From Pedobacter sp. Leaf170 (lineage in GTDB: Bacteria; Bacteroidota; Bacteroidia; Sphingobacteriales; Sphingobacteriaceae), in contig NZ_CAKLBP010000006.1 of NCBI RefSeq assembly GCF_920984665.1, positions 186,001-250,000 on the forward strand: a stretch of 64,000 bases of DNA, given 5' to 3'. Below, piece after piece: positions 43,810 through 51,931 of this stretch. Within the stretch, counting starts at the first letter, position 1. Every line of letters begins with the position of its first letter. Below the pieces are notes generated by a model. It was not told the origin of the DNA. It saw only the letters and a list, made by a program, of their open reading frames with translations, and did not search any database. The position numbers and the translations under genes were made by a program.

Positions 43810-45717
43810 ATGATTTCAATAAATAATTTAACATTCCTAATTGGCTCCAGAGCCTTATACGAAGAAGCAAATTGGCACATTAAACCTGGTGATAGAGCTG
43901 GTTTAATTGGTGCTAACGGAACCGGAAAATCGACACTTTTAAAGATTATTGTTGGCGAATATGCCCCAACTTCCGGAACGGTTTCTATGTCTAAAGACCT
44001 GAAAATAGGGTATTTAAACCAGGATTTACTTTCTTATGAATCGCATCATTCAATTTTGCATGTAGCTATGGAAGCTTTTGAGCGCCAAAACCAACTACAT
44101 GATGAAATTGAAGAGTTGCTGAAGAAAATTGAGAGCGATTATAGCGAAGAGGTTTTAAATAAATTGAGCGATAAACAGCAGGAATTTGAAGCTTTGGATG
44201 GTTACAATATCGAATACAGAGCAAACGAAATTTTGGCCGGTTTGGGTTTTAGCACTGCAGACCAACATCGTCCGCTAAATACCTTTTCGGGAGGCTGGCG
44301 TATGCGTGTAATGCTTGCGAAAATTTTACTACAAACGCCTGATATTTTGTTGCTGGATGAGCCGACCAACCACATGGATTTACCTTCCATCAAATGGCTG
44401 GAAAACTATTTGGCAAGCTTTGAAGGTGCAATTGTAATTGTATCTCACGATAGATATTTCTTAGATAAAATTGTAAACCGTACGGTAGAATCGCGTAAAG
44501 GAAAATTAACAGTTTACGCTGGTAATTATAGCTTTTATGTAGAGGAAAAAGCTTTGCGTGGCGAAATTCAAAAGGGAGAATTTAAAAATCAGCAGGCCAA
44601 AATTAAGCAGGAAGAACGTTTAATTGAGCGTTTTAAGGCAAAAGCTTCGAAAGCAAAAATGGCGCAATCGCGTATGAAAGCTTTGGATAAAATGGAGCGT
44701 ATTGATGATGTGGATGATGATAACCCAACGGTAAATTTCAGCTTTAAATTTACTAAACCTTCCGGCCGACATGTTGTGCGTATTGAGCATGCAACGAAGC
44801 ATTACCCAAATGTTCATATTTTGGAAGATGCTGAAGCTGTGATTGAAAAAGGCGATAAAATTGCCTTGATTGGTGCAAACGGTAAAGGTAAATCTACGTT
44901 ATTGAGGATGATTGCCGGAACGGAGAAATTTGATGGTTTCTGCGAAACTGGTCATAATGTTACCACAACTTTTTTTGCTCAGCACCAGTTGGAATCTTTA
45001 CATCTTGAAAATGCAATTTTGGAAGAATTACAGGCCTTTGCGCCTAAACATTCGGATACGGAATTGCGTAGCATTTTAGGCTGTTTCTTATTTACCGGCG
45101 ATGATGTTTTTAAGAAAATTAAGGTTTTATCCGGTGGAGAAAAATCGCGTGTGGCTTTGGCTAAATCTTTAACCACAGATTCTAATTTCTTAATTCTGGA
45201 TGAGCCAACCAATCACCTTGACATTCAATCGGTAAATATTTTGATTCAGGCTTTACAGCAATTTGAAGGTACTTTTATCGCGGTTTCACACGATAGGTAT
45301 TTCCTTGATAATGTTGCTAATAAGATCTGGTTTATCGAAAATGAGCAAATCAAACAATATCCAGGAACTTATGCAGAATACGAAGAATGGAATAGTAAAA
45401 GGATAATTCCGGCTTCAAAACCAATTCCGGTAAAAATGCCAGAAAAAGTTAAGGAAGCTCCGAAAACGATAACTCCAAACGCAGCAAATCAATTAAAAAA
45501 ATTAAATGACGAATTGAAAAAAGTGGAAGCTTTAATCGCAGAACAAGAAACAGCTGTGAAAAATATTGAAGCTGAACTTGCTGATGAAAATGTTTATGGC
45601 AAGGCCGATAAATTAGCCGAAACCAATAAAAGATACCTTGCTTCCAAACAAGATTTAGATAATAGCCAGGCTAAATGGGAAACCTTAGCCGGAGAAATTA
45701 TGGAACTGGAAGGTTAA
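43810..45717 (+). CDS. ABC-F family ribosome-associated ATPase (Uup/YdiF-like)
   Basis: This is a 635-residue soluble protein with two ABC domains and no membrane part. Walker A motifs are GANGTGKST and GANGKGKST. Signatures are FSGGWRMRV and LSGGEKSRV. Walker B strings are ILLLDEPTNHMD and FLILDEPTNHLD, so both catalytic Glu residues are kept. The P-site linker (about 245-300) is rich in Lys and Arg, and the C-terminal 90 residues form a coiled coil. ABC-F proteins resolve stalled ribosomes or give antibiotic protection. Nothing here points to a resistance role. Confidence 0.93.
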   Translation: MISINNLTFLIGSRALYEEANWHIKPGDRAGLIGANGTGKSTLLKIIVGEYAPTSGTVSMSKDLKIGYLNQDLLSYESHHSILHVAMEAFERQNQLHDEIEELLKKIESDYSEEVLNKLSDKQQEFEALDGYNIEYRANEILAGLGFSTADQHRPLNTFSGGWRMRVMLAKILLQTPDILLLDEPTNHMDLPSIKWLENYLASFEGAIVIVSHDRYFLDKIVNRTVESRKGKLTVYAGNYSFYVEEKALRGEIQKGEFKNQQAKIKQEERLIERFKAKASKAKMAQSRMKALDKMERIDDVDDDNPTVNFSFKFTKPSGRHVVRIEHATKHYPNVHILEDAEAVIEKGDKIALIGANGKGKSTLLRMIAGTEKFDGFCETGHNVTTTFFAQHQLESLHLENAILEELQAFAPKHSDTELRSILGCFLFTGDDVFKKIKVLSGGEKSRVALAKSLTTDSNFLILDEPTNHLDIQSVNILIQALQQFEGTFIAVSHDRYFLDNVANKIWFIENEQIKQYPGTYAEYEEWNSKRIIPASKPIPVKMPEKVKEAPKTITPNAANQLKKLNDELKKVEALIAEQETAVKNIEAELADENVYGKADKLAETNKRYLASKQDLDNSQAKWETLAGEIMELEG

Positions 45718-45773
45718 CAAATTACGTCATTGCGAAGCCGATTTTTCATCGGTTATGGCAATCTTATAAATAG

Positions 45774-45802
45774 AAGCCGGAGAATTTTTCTGCGGCTTTT
45801 TT
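45774..45802 (+). terminator. Intrinsic terminator after the ABC-F gene
   Basis: AAGCCGGAGAA / TTCTGCGGCTT pair with one mismatch and are followed by a run of T. Confidence 0.8.
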
Positions 45803-45880
45803 GTTGCCATGGAAACAGGTTACTAGCTTCGTTTGAGCCACAGATTAACAGATTTATTGGATAATAAGTTTTTGTCTTCT

Positions 45881-46150
45881 GCCACGGAAAGCTCGAAGGC
45901 ACAGACCTATAGCCCAAAAACTTCCGTGTAAATCCGTGTTTCAGTGGCAATATTTTTTTGTCTTTTTTCTTTTTGCCAAGGAAATACAGAAGGCTCGGAG
46001 CTATAGCCCAAAAACTTCCATGTAAATCCATGCTTCCGTGGCAATATTTTTATCCTTTTTCTTTTTGCCACGGAAATACAGAAGGCTCGGAGCTATAACC
46101 TAATACTTCCGTGTAAATCCGTGTTTCAGTGGCAATCTTTTTTTGTCTTT
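45881..46150. repeat. Tandem array of three hairpin units (92-94 bp each)
   Basis: Units start at 45881, 45975 and 46067 with GCCA(C/A)GGAAA and end with a complementary TTTC(A/C)GTGGCAA. Each unit is thus a long imperfect hairpin. Between the ends runs a conserved block with ACTTCCGTGTAAATCCGTG. The array follows the ABC-F terminator and runs up to 55 bases before the T9SS plug gene. No open frame here is credible. Confidence 0.85.
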
Positions 46151-46203
46151 CCCGACTCCATATCAAATCTTTTAAAATTGATTTATACTATGTACTTTTA
46201 GTT

Positions 46204-47481
46204 ATGCAAAAACTAATCGCAGCACTTTTACTTTTCGTTTCTACCCTATCTTTTGCCCAAACAGAAAGCACATTTACCAACGATAATAAAATTTACCTGC
46301 CAAACATTAAAACAGTTTTATGTTATAATAGCAGTAAAGAACAGTCTATACCCATCATTCTTTTAAATTCTACTGAAACCATTTCTTTTAGCTTTGATGA
46401 TTTATTAGGTGGCACCAAAAACTATTGGTACAGTATAGAACATTGCACATCAGATTGGCAAACATCCAAAATTTCTACACTCGATTATCTCGATGGCTTT
46501 AATGAAGACCGAATATTTAATTACAAATACTCATCAAACACCACCCGAAAATACACGCACTATGAATTAAGTTTTCCGAACAATCAGGTCAAACCTAAAA
46601 TTAGCGGAAACTATATTTTAAGGGTTTTTGAGGATAATGATAAAAAGAAACCTGTAATCTCTCAAAGGTTTTATGTACTAGAAAATGTAATCGCCATCGC
46701 TGCAGAAATTACCAATCCTTTGCAGGTAGCCGATAGAAACTTGAAACAAAAGATAAATTTTACGTTAAATCACAACATTTCAATCGCAAATCCTTATCAG
46801 GATATAAAAACAATTGTGATGCAAAATTTTAATTATAATACTTTACAGATTAATAAAAGCCCATCTTTTGTGAGGCCAAATCAGCTTGTTTTTAATGATA
46901 TTAATACAAATGATTTTTGGGCTGATAACGAATTTAGGAAGTTTGATACCAGAAGCTTACGTTATAAAGCGGGCAATGTTAAAGATATTTTTAGAGATAA
47001 TGAATCGGTTAGCGTAATGCTTTTTCAGGATGCTCCAAGAAATAAAGAAGCCTTTGCAAATCAACTGGATGAAAATGGTAATTTCTACATCAGAAATACC
47101 GATGGTAGGGATGATAAAACGGAGGCTGAGTACTTGAGCGTACTTTTCACTTTAAATGCGCAAGCCCCATCTACCGCCGGAGATGCTTATGTTATCGGGC
47201 GTTTTAATAATTATACTTTATCTAAAGAAAATAAATTACTTTATGATGAAGGCCGAAAACAGTTTTACACTAACATATTACTAAAACAAGGACTTTACGA
47301 TTACGAATATGCCTGGCTGGATAAAGCTACAAATACTGTAGAAACAAGATCATTCGAATGTTCATTTTTTCAAACCGAAAACACCTACCAGATTTTTGTT
47401 TATTACAGAAAACCGGGCGCCAGATGGGATACCTTAATAGGATTTACAAACTTATCTAACCGAATTACCGATAAGAGATAA
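46204..47481 (+). CDS. Type IX secretion system plug protein (DUF5103)
   Basis: This is a 425-residue exported protein starting MQKLIAALLLFVSTLSFAQT (signal peptide 1-19). An upstream in-frame extension lies within the repeat array and is not used. The N-terminal Ig-like part has NYWYSIEHCTSDWQTSKIS and the C-terminal part has DAYVIGRFNNYTLS and FYTNILLKQGLYDYEYAWLD. These match the DUF5103 family described as the plug of the T9SS outer-membrane translocon. It stands apart from other secretion genes in this window. Confidence 0.88.
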   Translation: MQKLIAALLLFVSTLSFAQTESTFTNDNKIYLPNIKTVLCYNSSKEQSIPIILLNSTETISFSFDDLLGGTKNYWYSIEHCTSDWQTSKISTLDYLDGFNEDRIFNYKYSSNTTRKYTHYELSFPNNQVKPKISGNYILRVFEDNDKKKPVISQRFYVLENVIAIAAEITNPLQVADRNLKQKINFTLNHNISIANPYQDIKTIVMQNFNYNTLQINKSPSFVRPNQLVFNDINTNDFWADNEFRKFDTRSLRYKAGNVKDIFRDNESVSVMLFQDAPRNKEAFANQLDENGNFYIRNTDGRDDKTEAEYLSVLFTLNAQAPSTAGDAYVIGRFNNYTLSKENKLLYDEGRKQFYTNILLKQGLYDYEYAWLDKATNTVETRSFECSFFQTENTYQIFVYYRKPGARWDTLIGFTNLSNRITDKR

Positions 47482-47596
47482 TTCAAAAACTACCTTATTT
47501 GTTACAAGATTTTTCTTCCTTTTAAAACATACTTCCTAAATTAGTAATACGATTTAGCGCAACTTAAGAAACATAAATCCCCACTAACCAACAATC

Positions 47597-48556
47597 ATGT
47601 CTAAAAAAATAATTGCCATTGCCTTTTTATGCTTACCGCTAAGTTTTATTCAAGCTCAAACCAAATCATATACTCAAAATATAGAAGGAACATCGCTTCA
47701 ATTTGATATGTTGGCTATCCCTGCCGGAACTTTTGATATGGGAAATAATGCAGGTGCTGCCGATGAAAAACCTGTGCACACAGTAAAACTTGATGCTTTT
47801 TGGATGGGAAAACATGAGGTTACCTGGAATATTTTCGAGCCATTTTTATATCGCGATTACGAATTAAAAGCCAGCAACGGGAAAATACCTGCAAATGTTG
47901 ATGCAGTAACCCGACCCACCAAACCGTATTTAGATATGACCTTTGGTATGGGTAAAGAAAATCAGCCTGCTATTGCAATGACGCAATATAACGCTATACA
48001 ATTTTGCAAATGGCTATACGCTCGTACAGGTGTATTTTATCGTTTACCAACCGAAGCCGAATGGGAGTATGCTTGCAGAGCAGGAAGTAAAACCAAATAT
48101 GCCTTTGGAGATGATGAATCTAAATTAATGGAATACGGCTGGTATAAAGATAACAGCGAAAATAAAACGCATCCGGTAGGAAAAAAAAAACCAAATGCAT
48201 GGGGTTTGCATGATATGCATGGTAATGTTGCCGAATGGACTTATGACCAATATCTGGAAAATTTTTATTCTCTTGCTAAAGATAAAGTTTCAGAAAATCC
48301 GGTTGCTAAACCAGAAAAGCTTTACCCAAACAGTGTACGTGGCGGCTCTTACGATGAAAGCGCCGACAAGCTGACCTCTTCAGTTAGATTAGCTTCAAGC
48401 CCTTCGTGGAAACAATTAGACCCACAAATTCCAAAAAGCAATTGGTGGTTTCCAGAAGCACCATTTGTTGGATTAAGATTGGTTAGACCAGTTACGCCTC
48501 CATCAAAGGAAGAAATTGATGCCTATTACAACAAAAAACCTATTGCAGATTATTAA
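47597..48556 (+). CDS. SUMF1/formylglycine-generating-enzyme-like exported protein
   Basis: This is a 319-residue protein with signal peptide MSKKIIAIAFLCLPLSFIQA. The FGE-sulfatase fold blocks are clear: IPAGTFDMGNN, FWMGKHEVTWNIF, RLPTEAEWEYACRAG, GLHDMHGNVAEWTYD and VRGGSYDESAD. True FGE needs two active-site cysteines near the C-terminus. I see no matching pair, so it is more likely a non-catalytic or different-function family member. It is the first gene of an operon with Gfo/Idh, ApbE and a TIM-barrel protein. Confidence 0.87.
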   Translation: MSKKIIAIAFLCLPLSFIQAQTKSYTQNIEGTSLQFDMLAIPAGTFDMGNNAGAADEKPVHTVKLDAFWMGKHEVTWNIFEPFLYRDYELKASNGKIPANVDAVTRPTKPYLDMTFGMGKENQPAIAMTQYNAIQFCKWLYARTGVFYRLPTEAEWEYACRAGSKTKYAFGDDESKLMEYGWYKDNSENKTHPVGKKKPNAWGLHDMHGNVAEWTYDQYLENFYSLAKDKVSENPVAKPEKLYPNSVRGGSYDESADKLTSSVRLASSPSWKQLDPQIPKSNWWFPEAPFVGLRLVRPVTPPSKEEIDAYYNKKPIADY

Positions 48557-48576
48557 CCTAAACCAAATAAAACCAC

Positions 48577-49896
48577 ATGAAAAAATCTATTTCCTTACAA
48601 GAACGCCGTGAATTTTTAAAGGCATCGGCTTTACTTGCCGGAAGTGCAATGCTGAGTTCATTCCCGCTGGCTGGTGCTTATGCATCGGGTTCAGATACCA
48701 TAAAAATTGCATTAATTGGTTGTGGTGATCGTGGTACGGGAGCTGCCTTTCAAGCTTTAAGCACAAAATACAACATTAAATTGGTTGCCATGGCCGATGC
48801 TTTTCAAGATAGAATTGATAAAAGCTATGAAGCCCTTTCGAGCAAATTTGCGGCTAAAATGGATGTTCCGAAAGAACGCCAGTTTGTAGGCTTTGATGCG
48901 TATAAACAAGCAATTCCACTGGCAGATGTGGTTCTATTAGTAACACCTCCAGGATTTAGGCCCATTCATTTTGAGGAAGCAGTTAAGCAAAACAAGCAAA
49001 TTTTTATGGAGAAACCAGTTGCGGTTGATGCACCTGGAATAAGAAAAGTTTTGGCTGCCGCAGAAGAAGCGAAGAAGAAAAAATTAAACGTTGTGGTTGG
49101 ATTACAGAGAAGATATCAAACCAATTATCGCGAAGCCATGAAACGCATTAATGATGGTGCAATTGGCGATATCATGTCGGGCCAGGTGTATTGGAACAGT
49201 GGCGGCGTTTGGGTTAACCCACGGAAAGCGGGCCAAACCGAAATGGAATATCAAATGAGAAACTGGTATTATTTTAACTGGTTATGCGGCGATCATATTG
49301 TAGAACAACACGTTCATAACCTTGATATTGCAAATTGGATAAAAAATGCACATCCTGTATCTGTACAGGGAACGGGCAGCCGGGCATGGAGAACCGGTAA
49401 AGATTATGGAGAAATTTATGATAACCATTCTATAGAACTAACCTACGCCGATGGTGCTGTAATTCACAGTCAATGCCGCCATTTTGAAGGTATTAGCAAC
49501 CGTGTTGATGAATCTTTTATGGGTACGAAAGGTAAAATTTACTTATCAGGAAGTAACCAGGCCATAATGAAAGACTATAGCGGAAAAGAATTGTATAACC
49601 ACAATACAAAAGGGAATGCAAACCCCTACCAAACCGAGCACGATGAACTTTTTGAAGCAATTTCAAAAGGCGAATATAAATTCAATAATGTTGAATATGC
49701 GGCAACCAGTACGTTTACTTCTATTATTGGTCGCTATGCAACTTATTCTGGCGAAACCATAAAATGGGATGAAGCATTAGCTGCAAATAATAGTTTAATG
49801 CCAGATAAATTTGCCTGGGATGCAATGCCAAAAGTATTGCCAGATGCAAATGGATTGTATCCATACGCAATGCCAGGAAAAACAAAAGTTCTGTAA
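48577..49896 (+). CDS. Exported Gfo/Idh/MocA oxidoreductase (Tat signal)
   Basis: This is a 439-residue NAD(P)-dependent sugar oxidoreductase. The N-terminus carries a twin-arginine signal, ERREFLKASALLAGSAML, so it should be exported folded with its cofactor. The dinucleotide motif is LIGCGDRGTGAA. EKPVAVDAPG carries the family Lys, and GDHIVEQHVHNLDIANW holds the catalytic-side His and Asp residues. It belongs to an operon with a SUMF1-like protein, ApbE and a hydroxypyruvate-isomerase-like protein, suggesting oxidative sugar processing in the periplasm. The substrate is unknown. Confidence 0.9.
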   Translation: MKKSISLQERREFLKASALLAGSAMLSSFPLAGAYASGSDTIKIALIGCGDRGTGAAFQALSTKYNIKLVAMADAFQDRIDKSYEALSSKFAAKMDVPKERQFVGFDAYKQAIPLADVVLLVTPPGFRPIHFEEAVKQNKQIFMEKPVAVDAPGIRKVLAAAEEAKKKKLNVVVGLQRRYQTNYREAMKRINDGAIGDIMSGQVYWNSGGVWVNPRKAGQTEMEYQMRNWYYFNWLCGDHIVEQHVHNLDIANWIKNAHPVSVQGTGSRAWRTGKDYGEIYDNHSIELTYADGAVIHSQCRHFEGISNRVDESFMGTKGKIYLSGSNQAIMKDYSGKELYNHNTKGNANPYQTEHDELFEAISKGEYKFNNVEYAATSTFTSIIGRYATYSGETIKWDEALAANNSLMPDKFAWDAMPKVLPDANGLYPYAMPGKTKVL

Positions 49897-50928
49897 ATGC
49901 GATTGTTGCTGCTATTGCTTAATTTAATTTTGGTCAATCTTTTTTTTACAAAAAAAGAACTAAATAAATATGAATTAAATGGAATAGCGCAAGGCACAGA
50001 CTATAGCATAATTTATTACGCAACAGATAGTTTAGTAAAGAAAAGCGATATTGATAGTTTATTGAATGTTATAGATTTATCAATGTCGCTTTATAAAAGC
50101 AATTCACTTATTTCAAAATTTAATTCGGGCAATGGCCCAATAAAAACGGATAAATTTATTGCAGATGTTTTGCAAAAAAGTATTGAAATAAACACCGATA
50201 CAAAGGGCGCTTTTGATATTACCGTTGCACCATTGGTACAGGCATGGGGTTTTGGTCCGGCAGAGGAAAGACAAGAACCAGATGAGGCCGCAATTAAAGG
50301 TCTTCTGCATTGTGTAGGCATGAAAAACATCAGGCTAAAAAATGGAATGCTGAGTAAAACTAAACCTTGTGTTAAAATAGATTTAAACGGAATTGCTCAG
50401 GGATATAGCGTAGATTTAATTGCAGAATATCTGGAAGCGAATGGCATAACAAAATATATTGCAGAATTGGGCGGCGAGATTAGAGTTTCGGGACCAAAAC
50501 CAGATGGTAACAACATCAAAATCGGCGTTGAAGGTCCGGATGCAAACGGAATACCCGTAATCAGGCACATTGTAGCCATAAATTCCGGGGCGATTACAAC
50601 ATCTGGCAATCATAGAAAATTTCACCAGTCGGGTTCTAAAAAAATCTCGCACCTTATAAATCCAAAAACCGGCTATCCACTAAATAATGAAATGATAAGT
50701 GTTACCGTTTATGCAAATGATGCCATTACAGCCGATGGTTACGACAATAGTTTAATGGCCATGCATATTAATGATGCTTTAAATTTCGTAGAAAAACACA
50801 AAAATATAGAAGCATACTTCGTTTATAAAAATACAGATGGTAAAATTACCGACACGCTTTCTACAGGCTTCAGGAAATTAATTTACATCGAAAATCAATC
50901 TAAAAACCAAACAGATGAAAAGAAGTGA
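49897..50928 (+). CDS. apbE: ApbE-family FMN transferase, second copy
   Basis: This is a 343-residue protein with an N-terminal hydrophobic anchor or signal (1-18). Conserved blocks are GAFDITVAPLVQAWGFGP, KIDLNGIAQGYSVD, GGEIRVSGPKPDG and SHLINPKTGYPL. In the magnesium loop ADALST reads ADGYDN: Asp280 is present and the Thr position is Asn284. It starts on the base after the Gfo/Idh stop and overlaps the next gene by 14 bases, a tight operon. No flavinylation target with a clear Dxx(S/T)GA(S/T) motif lies beside it, so its substrate is elsewhere or unrecognised. Confidence 0.88.
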   Translation: MRLLLLLLNLILVNLFFTKKELNKYELNGIAQGTDYSIIYYATDSLVKKSDIDSLLNVIDLSMSLYKSNSLISKFNSGNGPIKTDKFIADVLQKSIEINTDTKGAFDITVAPLVQAWGFGPAEERQEPDEAAIKGLLHCVGMKNIRLKNGMLSKTKPCVKIDLNGIAQGYSVDLIAEYLEANGITKYIAELGGEIRVSGPKPDGNNIKIGVEGPDANGIPVIRHIVAINSGAITTSGNHRKFHQSGSKKISHLINPKTGYPLNNEMISVTVYANDAITADGYDNSLMAMHINDALNFVEKHKNIEAYFVYKNTDGKITDTLSTGFRKLIYIENQSKNQTDEKK

Positions 50929-51844
50929 ATTTATTAAAAGCACTTTGCTCACAGCGGGTGCATTAACTACCGGAGGCACAATTACAAGTGCGTTTGCGTC
51001 TAACTCCAATCACAATTCTTTGGCCGATAAAACTTTCAATCTCGACTATGCACCGCACCAGGGCATGTTTCAAAATCATGCAGGCAAAAGTTTTTTAGAT
51101 CAGATTCAATATATGTATGATAAAGGTTTCCGATCGATTGAAGACAATAGCTTTTTAGGCCGGAGCGTAGATGAACAGGAAAAAATTGGTAATCTCTTAT
51201 CCAAACTTGGCATGAGAATGGGCGTTTTTGTTGTAGATGGCGGCGATAACTGGAAAACATCTTTAACAACAGGCAAAAAAGAATTCAAAGATAAGTTTAT
51301 AGAAACCTGTAAAAAATCTGTTGAGGCCGCAAAGCGATGTAATGCGAAATGGCTAACAGTTGTACCAGGTTTTTACGAGCGTAATTTGCCATACGGTAAT
51401 CAGTTTGCCAATGTAATTGATGCCATGCGTGCGGGTGCAGAAATTTTTGAGCCTCATGGCTTAATAATGGTTTTAGAAACCTTAAGTGATACGCCTGAAC
51501 TTTTCCTTCAAAAAACAAATGAAACCTATGCGGTTTGTAAGGCGGTAAAAAGTCCATCGTGTAAAATTTTATACGATATTTACCACATGCAACGCACTGA
51601 AGGCGACTTAATTAAAACGATAGATAGATGTTGGGATGAAATTGCTTACATCCAGATTGGAGATAATCCGGGTAGAAAAGAACCAACTACCGGTGAAATC
51701 AACTATAAAAACATTTTCAAACACCTACACAGCAAAGGCTACAAAGGTGTTATGGGCATGGAGCATGGAAATTCAAAACCAGATAAAGCTGGCGAGCTAG
51801 AGGTAATCAAAGCTTATCGCGAAGTTGATAATTTTTTAGCTTGA
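50915..51844 (+). CDS. Exported TIM-barrel protein, hydroxypyruvate isomerase-like
   Basis: This is a 309-residue protein with a Tat-like or Sec signal (MKRSEFIKSTLLTAGALTTG). The barrel has the AP-endonuclease-2/xylose-isomerase-like blocks VVPGFYERNLPYGNQFANVI, LETLSDTPELF, KILYDIYHMQRTEGD and QIGDNPGRKEPTTGEINYKN, with Glu, Asp and His metal ligands. Family members isomerise hydroxypyruvate or keto sugars. It is the last gene of the SUMF1-Gfo/Idh-ApbE operon and likely acts on the oxidised sugar. It ends at a perfect 19-bp hairpin. Confidence 0.87.
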   Translation: MKRSEFIKSTLLTAGALTTGGTITSAFASNSNHNSLADKTFNLDYAPHQGMFQNHAGKSFLDQIQYMYDKGFRSIEDNSFLGRSVDEQEKIGNLLSKLGMRMGVFVVDGGDNWKTSLTTGKKEFKDKFIETCKKSVEAAKRCNAKWLTVVPGFYERNLPYGNQFANVIDAMRAGAEIFEPHGLIMVLETLSDTPELFLQKTNETYAVCKAVKSPSCKILYDIYHMQRTEGDLIKTIDRCWDEIAYIQIGDNPGRKEPTTGEINYKNIFKHLHSKGYKGVMGMEHGNSKPDKAGELEVIKAYREVDNFLA

Positions 51845-51869
51845 TAATAGATATAGCAGTTTTAAGGTT

Positions 51870-51918
51870 AACCATTTAAGAAATGTAAGTTTGAATAATT
51901 TACATTTCTTAAATGGTT
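51870..51918. terminator. Bidirectional hairpin terminator, 19-bp perfect stem
   Basis: AACCATTTAAGAAATGTAA and its exact complement, TTACATTTCTTAAATGGTT, flank an 11-base loop between convergent genes. The stem is unusually long and AT-rich for an intrinsic terminator. Confidence 0.75.
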
Positions 51919-51931
51919 ATTCTTGCAAGGT

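Noticed and set aside
45753..46031. Minus-strand open frame inside the tandem hairpin array
   Set aside because: Its repeated peptide follows the DNA repeat units and no protein family matches, so it is a by-product of the array.
47597..48556. Active formylglycine-generating enzyme for sulfatases
   Set aside because: No sulfatase gene is adjacent and I could not see the active-site cysteine pair.
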